Both the position numbers and the translations under genes were made by a program. The notes below the pieces were generated by a model. The model had not been told where the DNA came from and searched no databases. It worked only from the letters and a program-made list of their open reading frames with translations. A stretch of 20,927 nt of DNA from Myxococcales bacterium UBA1660 (lineage in GTDB: Bacteria; Myxococcota_A; Polyangia; Polyangiales; Houyiibacteriaceae), in NCBI GenBank assembly GCA_002320815.1, contig DCLA01000050.1:9400-30326 (forward strand), written 5' to 3'. Below are positions 1 to 6,413 of the stretch, in pieces; positions within the stretch are counted from its first letter, which is position 1; every line of letters begins with the position of its first letter.

Positions 1-150
1 GATGCCGACGCCGCCGACGCGGACGCCGACGCCGCCGACGCGGATGCCGACGCCGCCGACGCGGATGCCGACGCCGCCGATGCCGACGCCGCCGACGCGG
101 ACGCCGACGCCGCCGACGCAGATGCCGACGCCGCCGACGCGGACGCCGAC
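1..150 (+). repeat. 21-bp tandem repeat coding for DADAADA heptads
   Basis: About seven head-to-tail copies of a 21-bp GC-rich unit (consensus GAyGCCGACGCCGCCGACGCG) fill the first 150 bases. One copy is 6 bp shorter, so every length change keeps the reading frame. Differences between copies are mostly synonymous GAC/GAT and GCG/GCA swaps. The array continues off the left edge, so its true copy number is unknown. Confidence 0.9.
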
Positions 151-165
151 CAGAAGGACGCCTGA
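1..165 (+). CDS. C-terminal end of an unidentified protein with an Asp/Ala repeat tail (5' partial)
   Basis: Frame 1 is open from the first base to a TGA at 163-165 and encodes only Asp and Ala in a seven-residue unit (DADAADA, the third copy-junction unit shortened to DADAA), ending DQKDA. The body of the protein lies outside the window, so no function can be given. Acidic, low-complexity tails of this kind are usually disordered. The stop lies 9 nt before the next gene, consistent with one transcription unit. Another forward frame is also open across the repeat and would give a Pro/Thr-rich peptide. I prefer frame 1 because it ends in ordinary codons (Gln-Lys-Asp-Ala) immediately before the next start. 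The reading frame is likely but not proven without the upstream sequence. Confidence 0.7.
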   Translation, partial: DADAADADADAADADADAADADADAADADAADADADAADADADAADADADQKDA

Positions 166-174
166 GCCCCGGCC

Positions 175-1377
175 ATGGCGGAGCCCGACGCCATCGCGCG
201 CTGCGTGGGGGATCCCACCCACTTCCTGCGCGAGGTCTGGACCCAGCATCCGCGTCGCTACGGCGGCGCGGATGCGTCCGCCTGGGCGGACGTCCTGAGC
301 CTGGCGACCGCCGACGCCCTCATCGGCACCGGCGGGCTCCGGTACCCGGCCCTGCGCGTGGTCCGCGAGGGTAAGACCCTCCCGCGCAGCCGCTTCCTCA
401 CCGCCCACCGGACCGGGGGTAGCCGGGTGGGCGACGCCATCGACCCCGAGCCGGTCCTCCGTGCCTTCGCCGAGGGCGCCACCCTGGTCCTCCAGGGGCT
501 CCATCGCTTTCACGCGCCGGTCCAGCGCTTCTGCGACGAGCTGGAGAGCTTCTTCGGACACCCGCTCCAGGCCAACGCCTACCTGACGCCGGCGGGCGCC
601 CGGGGCTTGGCGGTCCACCACGACACCCATGACGTCCTGGTGCTGCAGCTCCACGGGTCGAAGACCTGGAGCCTCTACGCCCCCGACGTCGCCGATCCGG
701 TGGGCGCCTATCCCAAGCAGAAGCGGCACCGGTCGCCCGGCGAACCCGTCGAAGAGCTGGTCCTCCGGGCCGGCGACTGCCTCTACCTGCCGCGCGGCGT
801 GCCCCACCAGGCCGCGGGTACCGCCGACGAGTCGTCCTTGCACCTCACCCTGGGCATCCGCAGCCCGACCTGGCTGGACGTGCTCCAGGAGGTCATGAAG
901 GACGCCCCCGAGCTGGCCGGCCTGCGCAAGGCGCTGCCCGTTCGCTACGGGACCCACCCCGGCGAGCTCGAAGCGGGCGCCGCCGAGATGCTGGAGACGG
1001 TGGCCGCCTGGCTGAGGGATCGCGATCCCGTCGCGCTGGCGGCGGACCACGCGAGCCGGTCGCGCACGCGACGAAGGCCGTCCGCGGTCGGGCGGCTACG
1101 CGCGCTGGCCGAGCCCGACGAGCTCACGGACGCCACCCCGCTGCGCCGCGCGACGGAGGTCCCCTGGGAGCTCGCCGTCCAAGGCGACCACGCCGTGCTC
1201 CGAGCCGGCGAGGCGGCGCTCCGGTTCCCGGTGCGCATCCTGGGTGCGCTGGAGATCGTGCTCCACGCCGAGACCCTGCGAGCGCGCGATCTGGCGGATC
1301 ACCTCGACGCACCGGGGCGCGCGGTGCTCCTGCGCCGGCTGGTCCGCGAGGGATTCCTGCGACCGGACCCGACGTGA
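175..1377 (+). CDS. JmjC/cupin_4 family 2-oxoglutarate/Fe(II)-dependent oxygenase (ribosomal-oxygenase-like)
   Basis: 400 aa. The family (bacterial YcfD/RoxA, human MINA53/NO66) hydroxylates residues of ribosomal or other proteins using Fe(II), O2 and 2-oxoglutarate. The iron-binding facial triad is visible: H148 and D150 in AVHHDTHD, and H211 in LPRGVPHQA. The strand NAYLTPAGARG just before the triad is typical of the cupin_4 group. The N-terminal ~100 residues carry the usual lead-in helices. The C-terminal ~150 residues (about 250-400) are helical with a winged-helix-like end (LLRRLVREGFL), as in ROX enzymes. The length fits the YcfD-like class. ATG 175 lies 9 nt after the preceding stop, with only a weak, distant AGAAGGA as a ribosome site, so translational coupling is likely. 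The stop overlaps the next gene by 4 nt (GTGA). The substrate is unknown. Confidence 0.85.
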   Translation: MAEPDAIARCVGDPTHFLREVWTQHPRRYGGADASAWADVLSLATADALIGTGGLRYPALRVVREGKTLPRSRFLTAHRTGGSRVGDAIDPEPVLRAFAEGATLVLQGLHRFHAPVQRFCDELESFFGHPLQANAYLTPAGARGLAVHHDTHDVLVLQLHGSKTWSLYAPDVADPVGAYPKQKRHRSPGEPVEELVLRAGDCLYLPRGVPHQAAGTADESSLHLTLGIRSPTWLDVLQEVMKDAPELAGLRKALPVRYGTHPGELEAGAAEMLETVAAWLRDRDPVALAADHASRSRTRRRPSAVGRLRALAEPDELTDATPLRRATEVPWELAVQGDHAVLRAGEAALRFPVRILGALEIVLHAETLRARDLADHLDAPGRAVLLRRLVREGFLRPDPT

Positions 1378-2267
1378 GCGAGCGCTTCTTCTGCAGTGAC
1401 GCCAGCGTCGAGCGCGGCGAACCCCTCCACGGCACCGCGTCCACCGTGCAGCGCTGGCTCCTGGTGGAACAGAGCGGCGCGTGGGGCGCGCAGGCCCTCC
1501 GGGACAACGCCCTCGGCCGGGAGGTCGGGGCCCGCCTGCAGCGCTTGGGCCGGACGCTCGGCGCCCGGGTGCTGCTCATCCGGCGGCACGGGCGGTACGA
1601 GCAGCGAGGCCATCGGGTCTTCGCGGCCTTCACCGGCCGGGGCAGCCGTTGGCTCGAGCGCCTCGACTTCGCCGACGCAGAAGCGATCTTGGCCCACGAC
1701 TTCGGACCGCTGCGGCAGGGCTCGAGCGTCGGCGGGGTGGTGGAGCGCGAGCTCCACGCCTTCGTGTGCACCCACGGGAAGCACGACCCCTGCTGCGCGA
1801 AGAAGGGTCGTCTCATCGCCCACGCGCTGGCGGACTCCCACCCGGAGACCGTCTGGGAGACCTCCCACATCGGCGGCGACCGCTTCGCGGGCAACGTCCT
1901 CTTCCTGCCCCTGGGCATCTACTACGGTCGCGTCGAGGCCCCCCAGGCCACGCGGCTGATGAACCGGCTGGCGGCGGGGAAGCTCGACCTCCCCCACTAC
2001 CGCGGACGGACCTCCTACCCTTTCGCGGCGCAGGCCGCGGAGTGGCTGGTCCGCGAGCGGCTGACCCTCGTCGGACTCGACGAGCTGCGCCTGGAGGCCC
2101 ACGAGGCCACCGACCTCGGGGTGCGCACCACGTTCCGGCGCCCCGACGGCAAGCTGGTGACCATCGAGGTCGAGGAGACCGCCGCGGCGCCGGCGCGGCT
2201 CACCTGCCGCGCGAACGACGAACATCGCGCGCCGGGTTGGCGCCTGCACAGCTTACGCGAGCACTGA
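1374..2267 (+). CDS. Apd1/sucrase-ferredoxin-like (Suc_Fer-like) protein with a variant cluster motif
   Basis: 297 aa, starting at a GTG that overlaps the upstream TGA (GTGA), so probably translationally coupled to the JmjC gene. The Suc_Fer-like family has a thioredoxin-like fold. Its yeast member Apd1 binds a [2Fe-2S] cluster through two Cys and two His (CX8C plus HX3H). The matching segments here are FVCTHGKHDPCC (C132, C140, C141) and TSHIGGDRFAGN (H165). The position of the second His is Asp169, giving HIGGD rather than HIGGH. FLPLGIYYGRV after it is a conserved family segment. The last ~80 residues are divergent. No signal peptide or TM is seen, so it is likely cytoplasmic. A role as an electron-transfer partner for the adjacent Fe(II) oxygenase is possible but purely contextual. 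Confidence 0.8.
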   Translation: MSERFFCSDASVERGEPLHGTASTVQRWLLVEQSGAWGAQALRDNALGREVGARLQRLGRTLGARVLLIRRHGRYEQRGHRVFAAFTGRGSRWLERLDFADAEAILAHDFGPLRQGSSVGGVVERELHAFVCTHGKHDPCCAKKGRLIAHALADSHPETVWETSHIGGDRFAGNVLFLPLGIYYGRVEAPQATRLMNRLAAGKLDLPHYRGRTSYPFAAQAAEWLVRERLTLVGLDELRLEAHEATDLGVRTTFRRPDGKLVTIEVEETAAAPARLTCRANDEHRAPGWRLHSLREH

Positions 2268-2277
2268 GTCGGCTCAG
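2264..2277. terminator. Small stem-loop containing both convergent stop codons
   Basis: CTGAG (2264-2268) and CTCAG (2273-2277) form a perfect 5-bp stem with a TCGG tetraloop. The plus-strand TGA and the minus-strand TGA (read as TCA) lie in its two arms, only 6 nt apart. It could act as a weak bidirectional terminator. There is no T-tract and the stem is short, so chance is not excluded. Confidence 0.3.
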
Positions 2278-3359
2278 AACGCGCCGCGCAGCGTGATGCC
2301 CGCGCCGCGCGGGCCCACGCTCGGGCTCACGGCGAGGGGCGCGCCCGTCGCGTCGACCTCGATGCGCCGCGGACGATTGAGGAACACCAGCGCGACCCCG
2401 GCCGCGGTCCCCAGGCCTCCCAGCACGAAGGAAACCAGCGCGGTCCGATCGAGCGCCTTCCCGCGCTCCTCGAGGTCCCGAACCGCAGCGGGCAGATCCT
2501 GCGCCGGGCAACCGACCGGACACTCGGAGGCGACCTCGTCGTCGTACTCGTCGATGTTCGCCGCCGCTGCGAGGCGCAGGCCGACCCCGGTGCCCACGAG
2601 GGCCAGGCCGCCCGCCAGGGTCACGTACGGGATCCAGGCCGGCCAGCGCTGTTCGTAGCGCGCGGCGTCTTCCAGCGGCACCAGCCGAACCTCCACCTCC
2701 GTGGCCTCGCCGGGCAGCGCGTCGACGGCCCGGACGAAGGTCAGGTGGCGATCGGCGGTGGCCACCACCCGATGGGAACCCACGCGCACGAGCCGCTCGC
2801 CGCGACCCGGCGCCACGAAGAGGAGCTCCCCATCGAGGAGCACCTCGGCGCCTTCGGTCTCGGCGACGACCACCACCCGGGCGAGCTGGTCGCGCAGGAG
2901 GCGCCGGTTGGTCTGCAGCTGCTGGAGGGTGCTGGGCTCGAAGGGGGCCGCGCCGTGAGCGAGCGCCGCCTCGACCTCGTGGAGCGCCCCGATGGGGTCG
3001 TCCAAGTGAATCAGGCTGACCGAGAGGTTGCCGTGGATCGCCGGGTGGTCCCAGTGCTCCAGCGCCTCGCGATAGAGCGCCGCCGCCTCCGCGTACTCGG
3101 CCTGCGCGAAGCGCTCGTTGGCCCGCCGGAAGCGCTCCAACGCCGCGGCCCGGTCGTCGTCGCTCACGCCCTCGGCCCAGGGGCGGTCGGGCTCCGCGGG
3201 ACCGGTCTCTGCTTTCGGTCCCTCCAGGCCCGGCTCCTCGAGCTCGGTCGTCTCCGGACTCGCCGGAGCCACCGCGCCGTCGCTCTGGGCGGCGGCCCCG
3301 GAAGGGATCGCCGTCGCCAGAACCACCAGAGCCGCCAGGATCAGGAAGGTCGCGCGCAT
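2274..3359 (-). CDS. Exported TPR-PEGA domain membrane protein
   Basis: 361 aa. It begins with a signal peptide (residues 1-24, cleavage likely after GAAA) and an acidic/Pro linker to ~60. TPR-like helices follow at about 70-136 (ERFRRANERFAQAEYAEAAALYREAL). Residues 160-228 form a PEGA-like beta domain (EVLLDGELLFVAPG...LVRVGSHRVVA). Two hydrophobic segments lie at 243-262 and 307-327, separated by a loop with a Cys pair (CPVGC). The TPR-PEGA-TM layout is common in myxobacteria and usually belongs to envelope proteins of unknown function. The start is the ATG at 3357-3359, chosen because it opens directly into the signal peptide. The open frame continues upstream but only as a shadow of the kelch gene. 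It overlaps the 3' end of the kelch lipoprotein gene by 19 nt, so the two are probably co-expressed. Confidence 0.85.
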   Translation of the reverse strand: MRATFLILAALVVLATAIPSGAAAQSDGAVAPASPETTELEEPGLEGPKAETGPAEPDRPWAEGVSDDDRAAALERFRRANERFAQAEYAEAAALYREALEHWDHPAIHGNLSVSLIHLDDPIGALHEVEAALAHGAAPFEPSTLQQLQTNRRLLRDQLARVVVVAETEGAEVLLDGELLFVAPGRGERLVRVGSHRVVATADRHLTFVRAVDALPGEATEVEVRLVPLEDAARYEQRWPAWIPYVTLAGGLALVGTGVGLRLAAAANIDEYDDEVASECPVGCPAQDLPAAVRDLEERGKALDRTALVSFVLGGLGTAAGVALVFLNRPRRIEVDATGAPLAVSPSVGPRGAGITLRGAF

Positions 3360-6300
3360 GCGGTCAGGAAACAGTCCGGGTCGGCGCAGTCGGCCCGGCC
3401 GTCGCCATCGTTGTCGACCCGGTCCCCGCAGGTCGTCTCGAAGAGCTCGCACGGGCCCACCGTAGCGCATCCGGGGTCGGCGCAGTCCGTCGCTCCGTCG
3501 AAGTCGTCGTCGACGCCGTCGGCGCAATCGGCCTCGGCCCCACACCAGGCCGCGCCGGCGCAGTCGGGATCCTCGCAGTCGACCAGGCGGTCGCAGTCGC
3601 CGTCCAGCCCGTCCGCGCACTCGGTCTCGATGCCGAAGCGACAGACGCATGCCTCCGCCCGGCAGGCCTGTTGGGTCCCGCAGGCCTTCTCCTCGCAATC
3701 GGGATCCTCGCAGTCGACCAGTCCGTCGCCGTCGTCGTCGATGCCGCCGGAGCAGACCTCGTCGGGCACCTCGGAGCGGAATCCGAACTCCCAGGTCGTC
3801 GCGTTGGGGTCCCCGCTGGCCAGGACGATGACGTCGCGTTCCCGGTCGGTGACCACCAGGGGCGAGGCCCGGGCCTCGAAGGTCAGGGGCACCGAGAGGC
3901 GAGTCCAGGCCGTGCCGTCGAACTCCCAGACGTCGTTGTAGGCGTCGTTGCCGCCGGCGAGGATGATGCTGCGACGGGCGGGGAAGTAGTCCATGCCGCG
4001 GCCGTCCCGGGGCCGGGGGCGCAGCTCGGTGACCACCTCGCGCCAGCGGGTCCCGTTCCACTCCCAGGTGTCGTCCCGCATCGCGTCGTCGCGTCCGCCG
4101 AAGATCACCACCTCGCCGCGGAGCGGGTCGAAGGCGCCGAAGGCGGAGGAGCGCTCGGGCGGGCTCTCGGCCGGCGTGCGCTCGGTCCAGGTGTCGCCGT
4201 CGAGCTCCCAGGTGTCGTTGCGCCGACTCCCGCCGAAGAGCACCACCACCTCGCGGGTCGCGTCGTAGACCAGGGTGGTCAGCCGCCGGTACGGGGGAGC
4301 CCCCACGGTCTGCACCTGGGCCCAGTGCCCGTCTCGGAAGGCCCAGGTCTCCATCTCGGTCGGGCCCGGCCGGACGGCGAGGAGGCGATGGTGCGCGGCG
4401 TCGTCGACCATATCGGAGAAGGGATGGGTCATCGGCGGCGCCTCGATCCGATCGCGCAAGGTCCAGTCGGTCCCGTCGTACGACCACTGGTCCGGGCTGG
4501 CGCTCAGACTGGGCGGTGCGGTGCGCCCCCCGAAGAGGACCACCTCCCGAGTGCGAGAATCGAAGGCCCCGGCGGGCTCCAAGAGGGCCCCGGGCTGCCG
4601 CGACCACTCGTGGGCGGTCCAGTCGCCGTCGTAGGTCCAGAAGTCGTCGAAGGAGGGGCCCATGGTGCGGTCGGTCCCCGAGCGCATCGCGACGCCCCAC
4701 CCGGGCCGATAGGCGACGGCCGCGCCCCATCGGGGCAGCGGGCCCACCGTGAGGTCGGGCTGGGACCAGGCCAGGCCATTCCACTCCCAGATGGCCGGCT
4801 CGGCGTCCCCCGCCATGCCGGTCAACCCCACCGTGACCCCGCGCTCGGCGTCGTACGCCGCCGCGCCCACGCCGACCGGATGGGTCGCCGCCGCGCGCCG
4901 GGTCCAGTCGACGCCGTCCCACTCCCAGGTGTCCTCGAGGAGCGCGACGGACGCGCCATGGCCGCCGAAGAGCACCACCCGCTCCCGCACGGAGTCGTAC
5001 ACCATCTGCGCATCGACCCGCGCCGGGGGCGATACCGAAGGCGCGCGGAGGCGCCACTCGATGCCGTCATGGACCCAGGTCTGCGCCATCCGGCGACCGG
5101 AGCCCTGACCGCCGAAGAGCACCACCTCCTCGCGGGCGGCGTCGTAGGCCGCCGCGGCTCCGCGCAGCGGACCGATCGGGATGGAGGTGAGCTGCTCCCA
5201 CGCGCGTCCCCGGAGCACCCAGGTGTCGCCCAGGGGCATGACCCCCGGGGGCCCGTCTGGCGGCAGGCCACCGAACATCAGCACGTGCCGGCGGGCGGCG
5301 TCGTAGACGAGGACGTGATCGACCCGAGGCGGCGGCTCCGAGCCGACGGGGGTGAGCCGGGTCCATTGGCGATCTTGGAAGACCTCGGTCCCGCGCATCG
5401 GCTCGCCTACCGGGCCTTCACCCCCGAAGAGGACGAAGCGATCGTGGGCGGTGTCGTAGACCATCTGCGCGAAGCGCCGGGCCGGCGCGCCGAAGCTCTT
5501 CTCGGTGAAGAGCGGAAGCTCCGCCGTGCACCGACTCGAGCAGCCGTCGTGGCTGCGCAGGTTCCCGTCGTCGCACTGTTCCCCGACGCCGAAGTCGACG
5601 ACGCCGTTGCCGCAGGTCTCGTCGGAGTCACAGGCGGGACCACAGCCGTCGCCGGCGTCGAAGTTTCCGTCGTCGCAGAGCTCGAGGGGGTCCAGCACCC
5701 CGTTGCCGCAGCGCGGGATGCGGCAGGTGCTCCCGCACCCGAAAGTCACGCTGGGCCCCTCGTCGCACTCCTCGCCGAGGTAGGCGTCCACCACGCCGTT
5801 GCCGCACGTCTCGTCGGAGCTGCAGCGCGTGTTGCAGCCGTCTTCGAGCTGGTCGTTGCCGTCGTCGCAGACCTCGCCCGGGTCCACGATCCCGTCGCCG
5901 CAGGTCGGCAGGGCGCAGTTGGCCTGGCATCCGTCGCCGTCGACCGTGTTCCCGTCGTCGCAGCGCTCGCCGACCCGGGTGTCCACGACCCCGTTCCCGC
6001 AGGTCTCGTCGGAACGGCAGTCCGCGCTGCAGCCGTCGCCGCCGAGGGCGTTCCCGTCGTCGCAGACCTCGCCGTCCCGCGCCGGATCGCCATCGCGCTG
6101 GCCGTCGCCGCAGTCGAAGGCCTGGCAGTAGCCGAGGTAGCAGAAGCCGGTACCGGCGCCGTAGGAGCACGGGTCGTCGTCGACGAGGCCCACGCAGGCT
6201 TCGATCTGCTCGGGGAGCACGCAGCGACCGATGTCTTCGGCGCACACGAAGCCCCCGGGACAGATCATGTCCAGGCAGTCGCTCGCGTGGGCTTCGAGGC

Positions 6301-6361
6301 AGCCCGAGAGCAGCAGGAGCCCCAGTAGGGCTGGTGTGCGATGGAGCCTGGGGCGCATCAC
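3341..6361 (-). CDS. Lipoprotein with six Cys-rich repeats, ~12 kelch repeats and four Asp/Cys repeats
   Basis: 1006 aa. The lipobox LLSGC puts the lipidated Cys at 21, so it is probably anchored at the outer membrane or cell surface. About residues 84-278 hold six Cys-rich repeats of the DUF4215/myxobacterial disulfide-repeat type (CGNGVVD...CDDGN...DGC...C). About 290-865 holds twelve kelch-like units (YDxxRxxVVLFGG...DTWEWDG..W), enough for two six-bladed propellers. The last ~139 residues hold four DGxDxDxDGxxDCxDPDC units, which look calcium-binding, and are Cys-rich. All three repeat types suit protein or ligand binding outside the cell. The start is GTG 6361, immediately followed by ATG 6358; either is possible. 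The gene is divergent from the kinase-nSTAND gene and overlaps the TPR-PEGA gene downstream. No enzymatic motif is seen, and its ligand is unknown. Confidence 0.85.
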   Translation of the reverse strand: MMRPRLHRTPALLGLLLLSGCLEAHASDCLDMICPGGFVCAEDIGRCVLPEQIEACVGLVDDDPCSYGAGTGFCYLGYCQAFDCGDGQRDGDPARDGEVCDDGNALGGDGCSADCRSDETCGNGVVDTRVGERCDDGNTVDGDGCQANCALPTCGDGIVDPGEVCDDGNDQLEDGCNTRCSSDETCGNGVVDAYLGEECDEGPSVTFGCGSTCRIPRCGNGVLDPLELCDDGNFDAGDGCGPACDSDETCGNGVVDFGVGEQCDDGNLRSHDGCSSRCTAELPLFTEKSFGAPARRFAQMVYDTAHDRFVLFGGEGPVGEPMRGTEVFQDRQWTRLTPVGSEPPPRVDHVLVYDAARRHVLMFGGLPPDGPPGVMPLGDTWVLRGRAWEQLTSIPIGPLRGAAAAYDAAREEVVLFGGQGSGRRMAQTWVHDGIEWRLRAPSVSPPARVDAQMVYDSVRERVVLFGGHGASVALLEDTWEWDGVDWTRRAAATHPVGVGAAAYDAERGVTVGLTGMAGDAEPAIWEWNGLAWSQPDLTVGPLPRWGAAVAYRPGWGVAMRSGTDRTMGPSFDDFWTYDGDWTAHEWSRQPGALLEPAGAFDSRTREVVLFGGRTAPPSLSASPDQWSYDGTDWTLRDRIEAPPMTHPFSDMVDDAAHHRLLAVRPGPTEMETWAFRDGHWAQVQTVGAPPYRRLTTLVYDATREVVVLFGGSRRNDTWELDGDTWTERTPAESPPERSSAFGAFDPLRGEVVIFGGRDDAMRDDTWEWNGTRWREVVTELRPRPRDGRGMDYFPARRSIILAGGNDAYNDVWEFDGTAWTRLSVPLTFEARASPLVVTDRERDVIVLASGDPNATTWEFGFRSEVPDEVCSGGIDDDGDGLVDCEDPDCEEKACGTQQACRAEACVCRFGIETECADGLDGDCDRLVDCEDPDCAGAAWCGAEADCADGVDDDFDGATDCADPGCATVGPCELFETTCGDRVDNDGDGRADCADPDCFLTACARPS

Positions 6362-6367
6362 CCCAGT

Positions 6368-6373
6368 ACGCTA
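6368..6373 (-). promoter_or_regulatory. Candidate -10 element (TAGCGT) for the kelch lipoprotein gene
   Basis: On the minus strand GC-TAGCGT ends 6 nt before GTG 6361, which places the predicted transcription start on the start codon (leaderless). No convincing -35 is visible. It rests on spacing and on the same pattern at other genes in this window. Confidence 0.35.
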
Positions 6374-6397
6374 GCAGACGACTCGGCGCGCATGGGG

Positions 6398-6403
6398 TAT
6401 CTT
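6398..6403 (+). promoter_or_regulatory. Candidate -10 element (TATCTT) for the kinase-nSTAND/FHA operon
   Basis: GG-TATCTT lies 10 nt before GTG 6414, so the transcript would start about 0-4 nt before that codon. It overlaps the alternative TTG start at 6402, which argues for GTG 6414 as the true start. It sits only 24 bp from the divergent -10 of the kelch gene. Confidence 0.4.
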
Positions 6404-6413
6404 GGGGGTCCCC

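Noticed and set aside
1..150. Direct repeats as a possible CRISPR array, and the forward Pro/Thr-rich frame from base 2 as a gene
   Set aside because: The units are contiguous with no unique spacers. Beyond the repeat, the Pro/Thr frame runs into the JmjC gene as meaningless Arg/Pro/Ser sequence, while frame 1 closes properly before the next start.
3360..5057. Upstream extension of the TPR-PEGA reading frame to 5057
   Set aside because: The extension is an Arg/Gly-rich shadow of the kelch gene. The true start is the ATG at 3357-3359, which opens into a signal peptide.
3671..6328. Long plus-strand open frame opposite the kelch gene
   Set aside because: It is a low-complexity Val/Ala/Gly shadow. 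The minus strand carries a lipobox and three recognisable repeat families.
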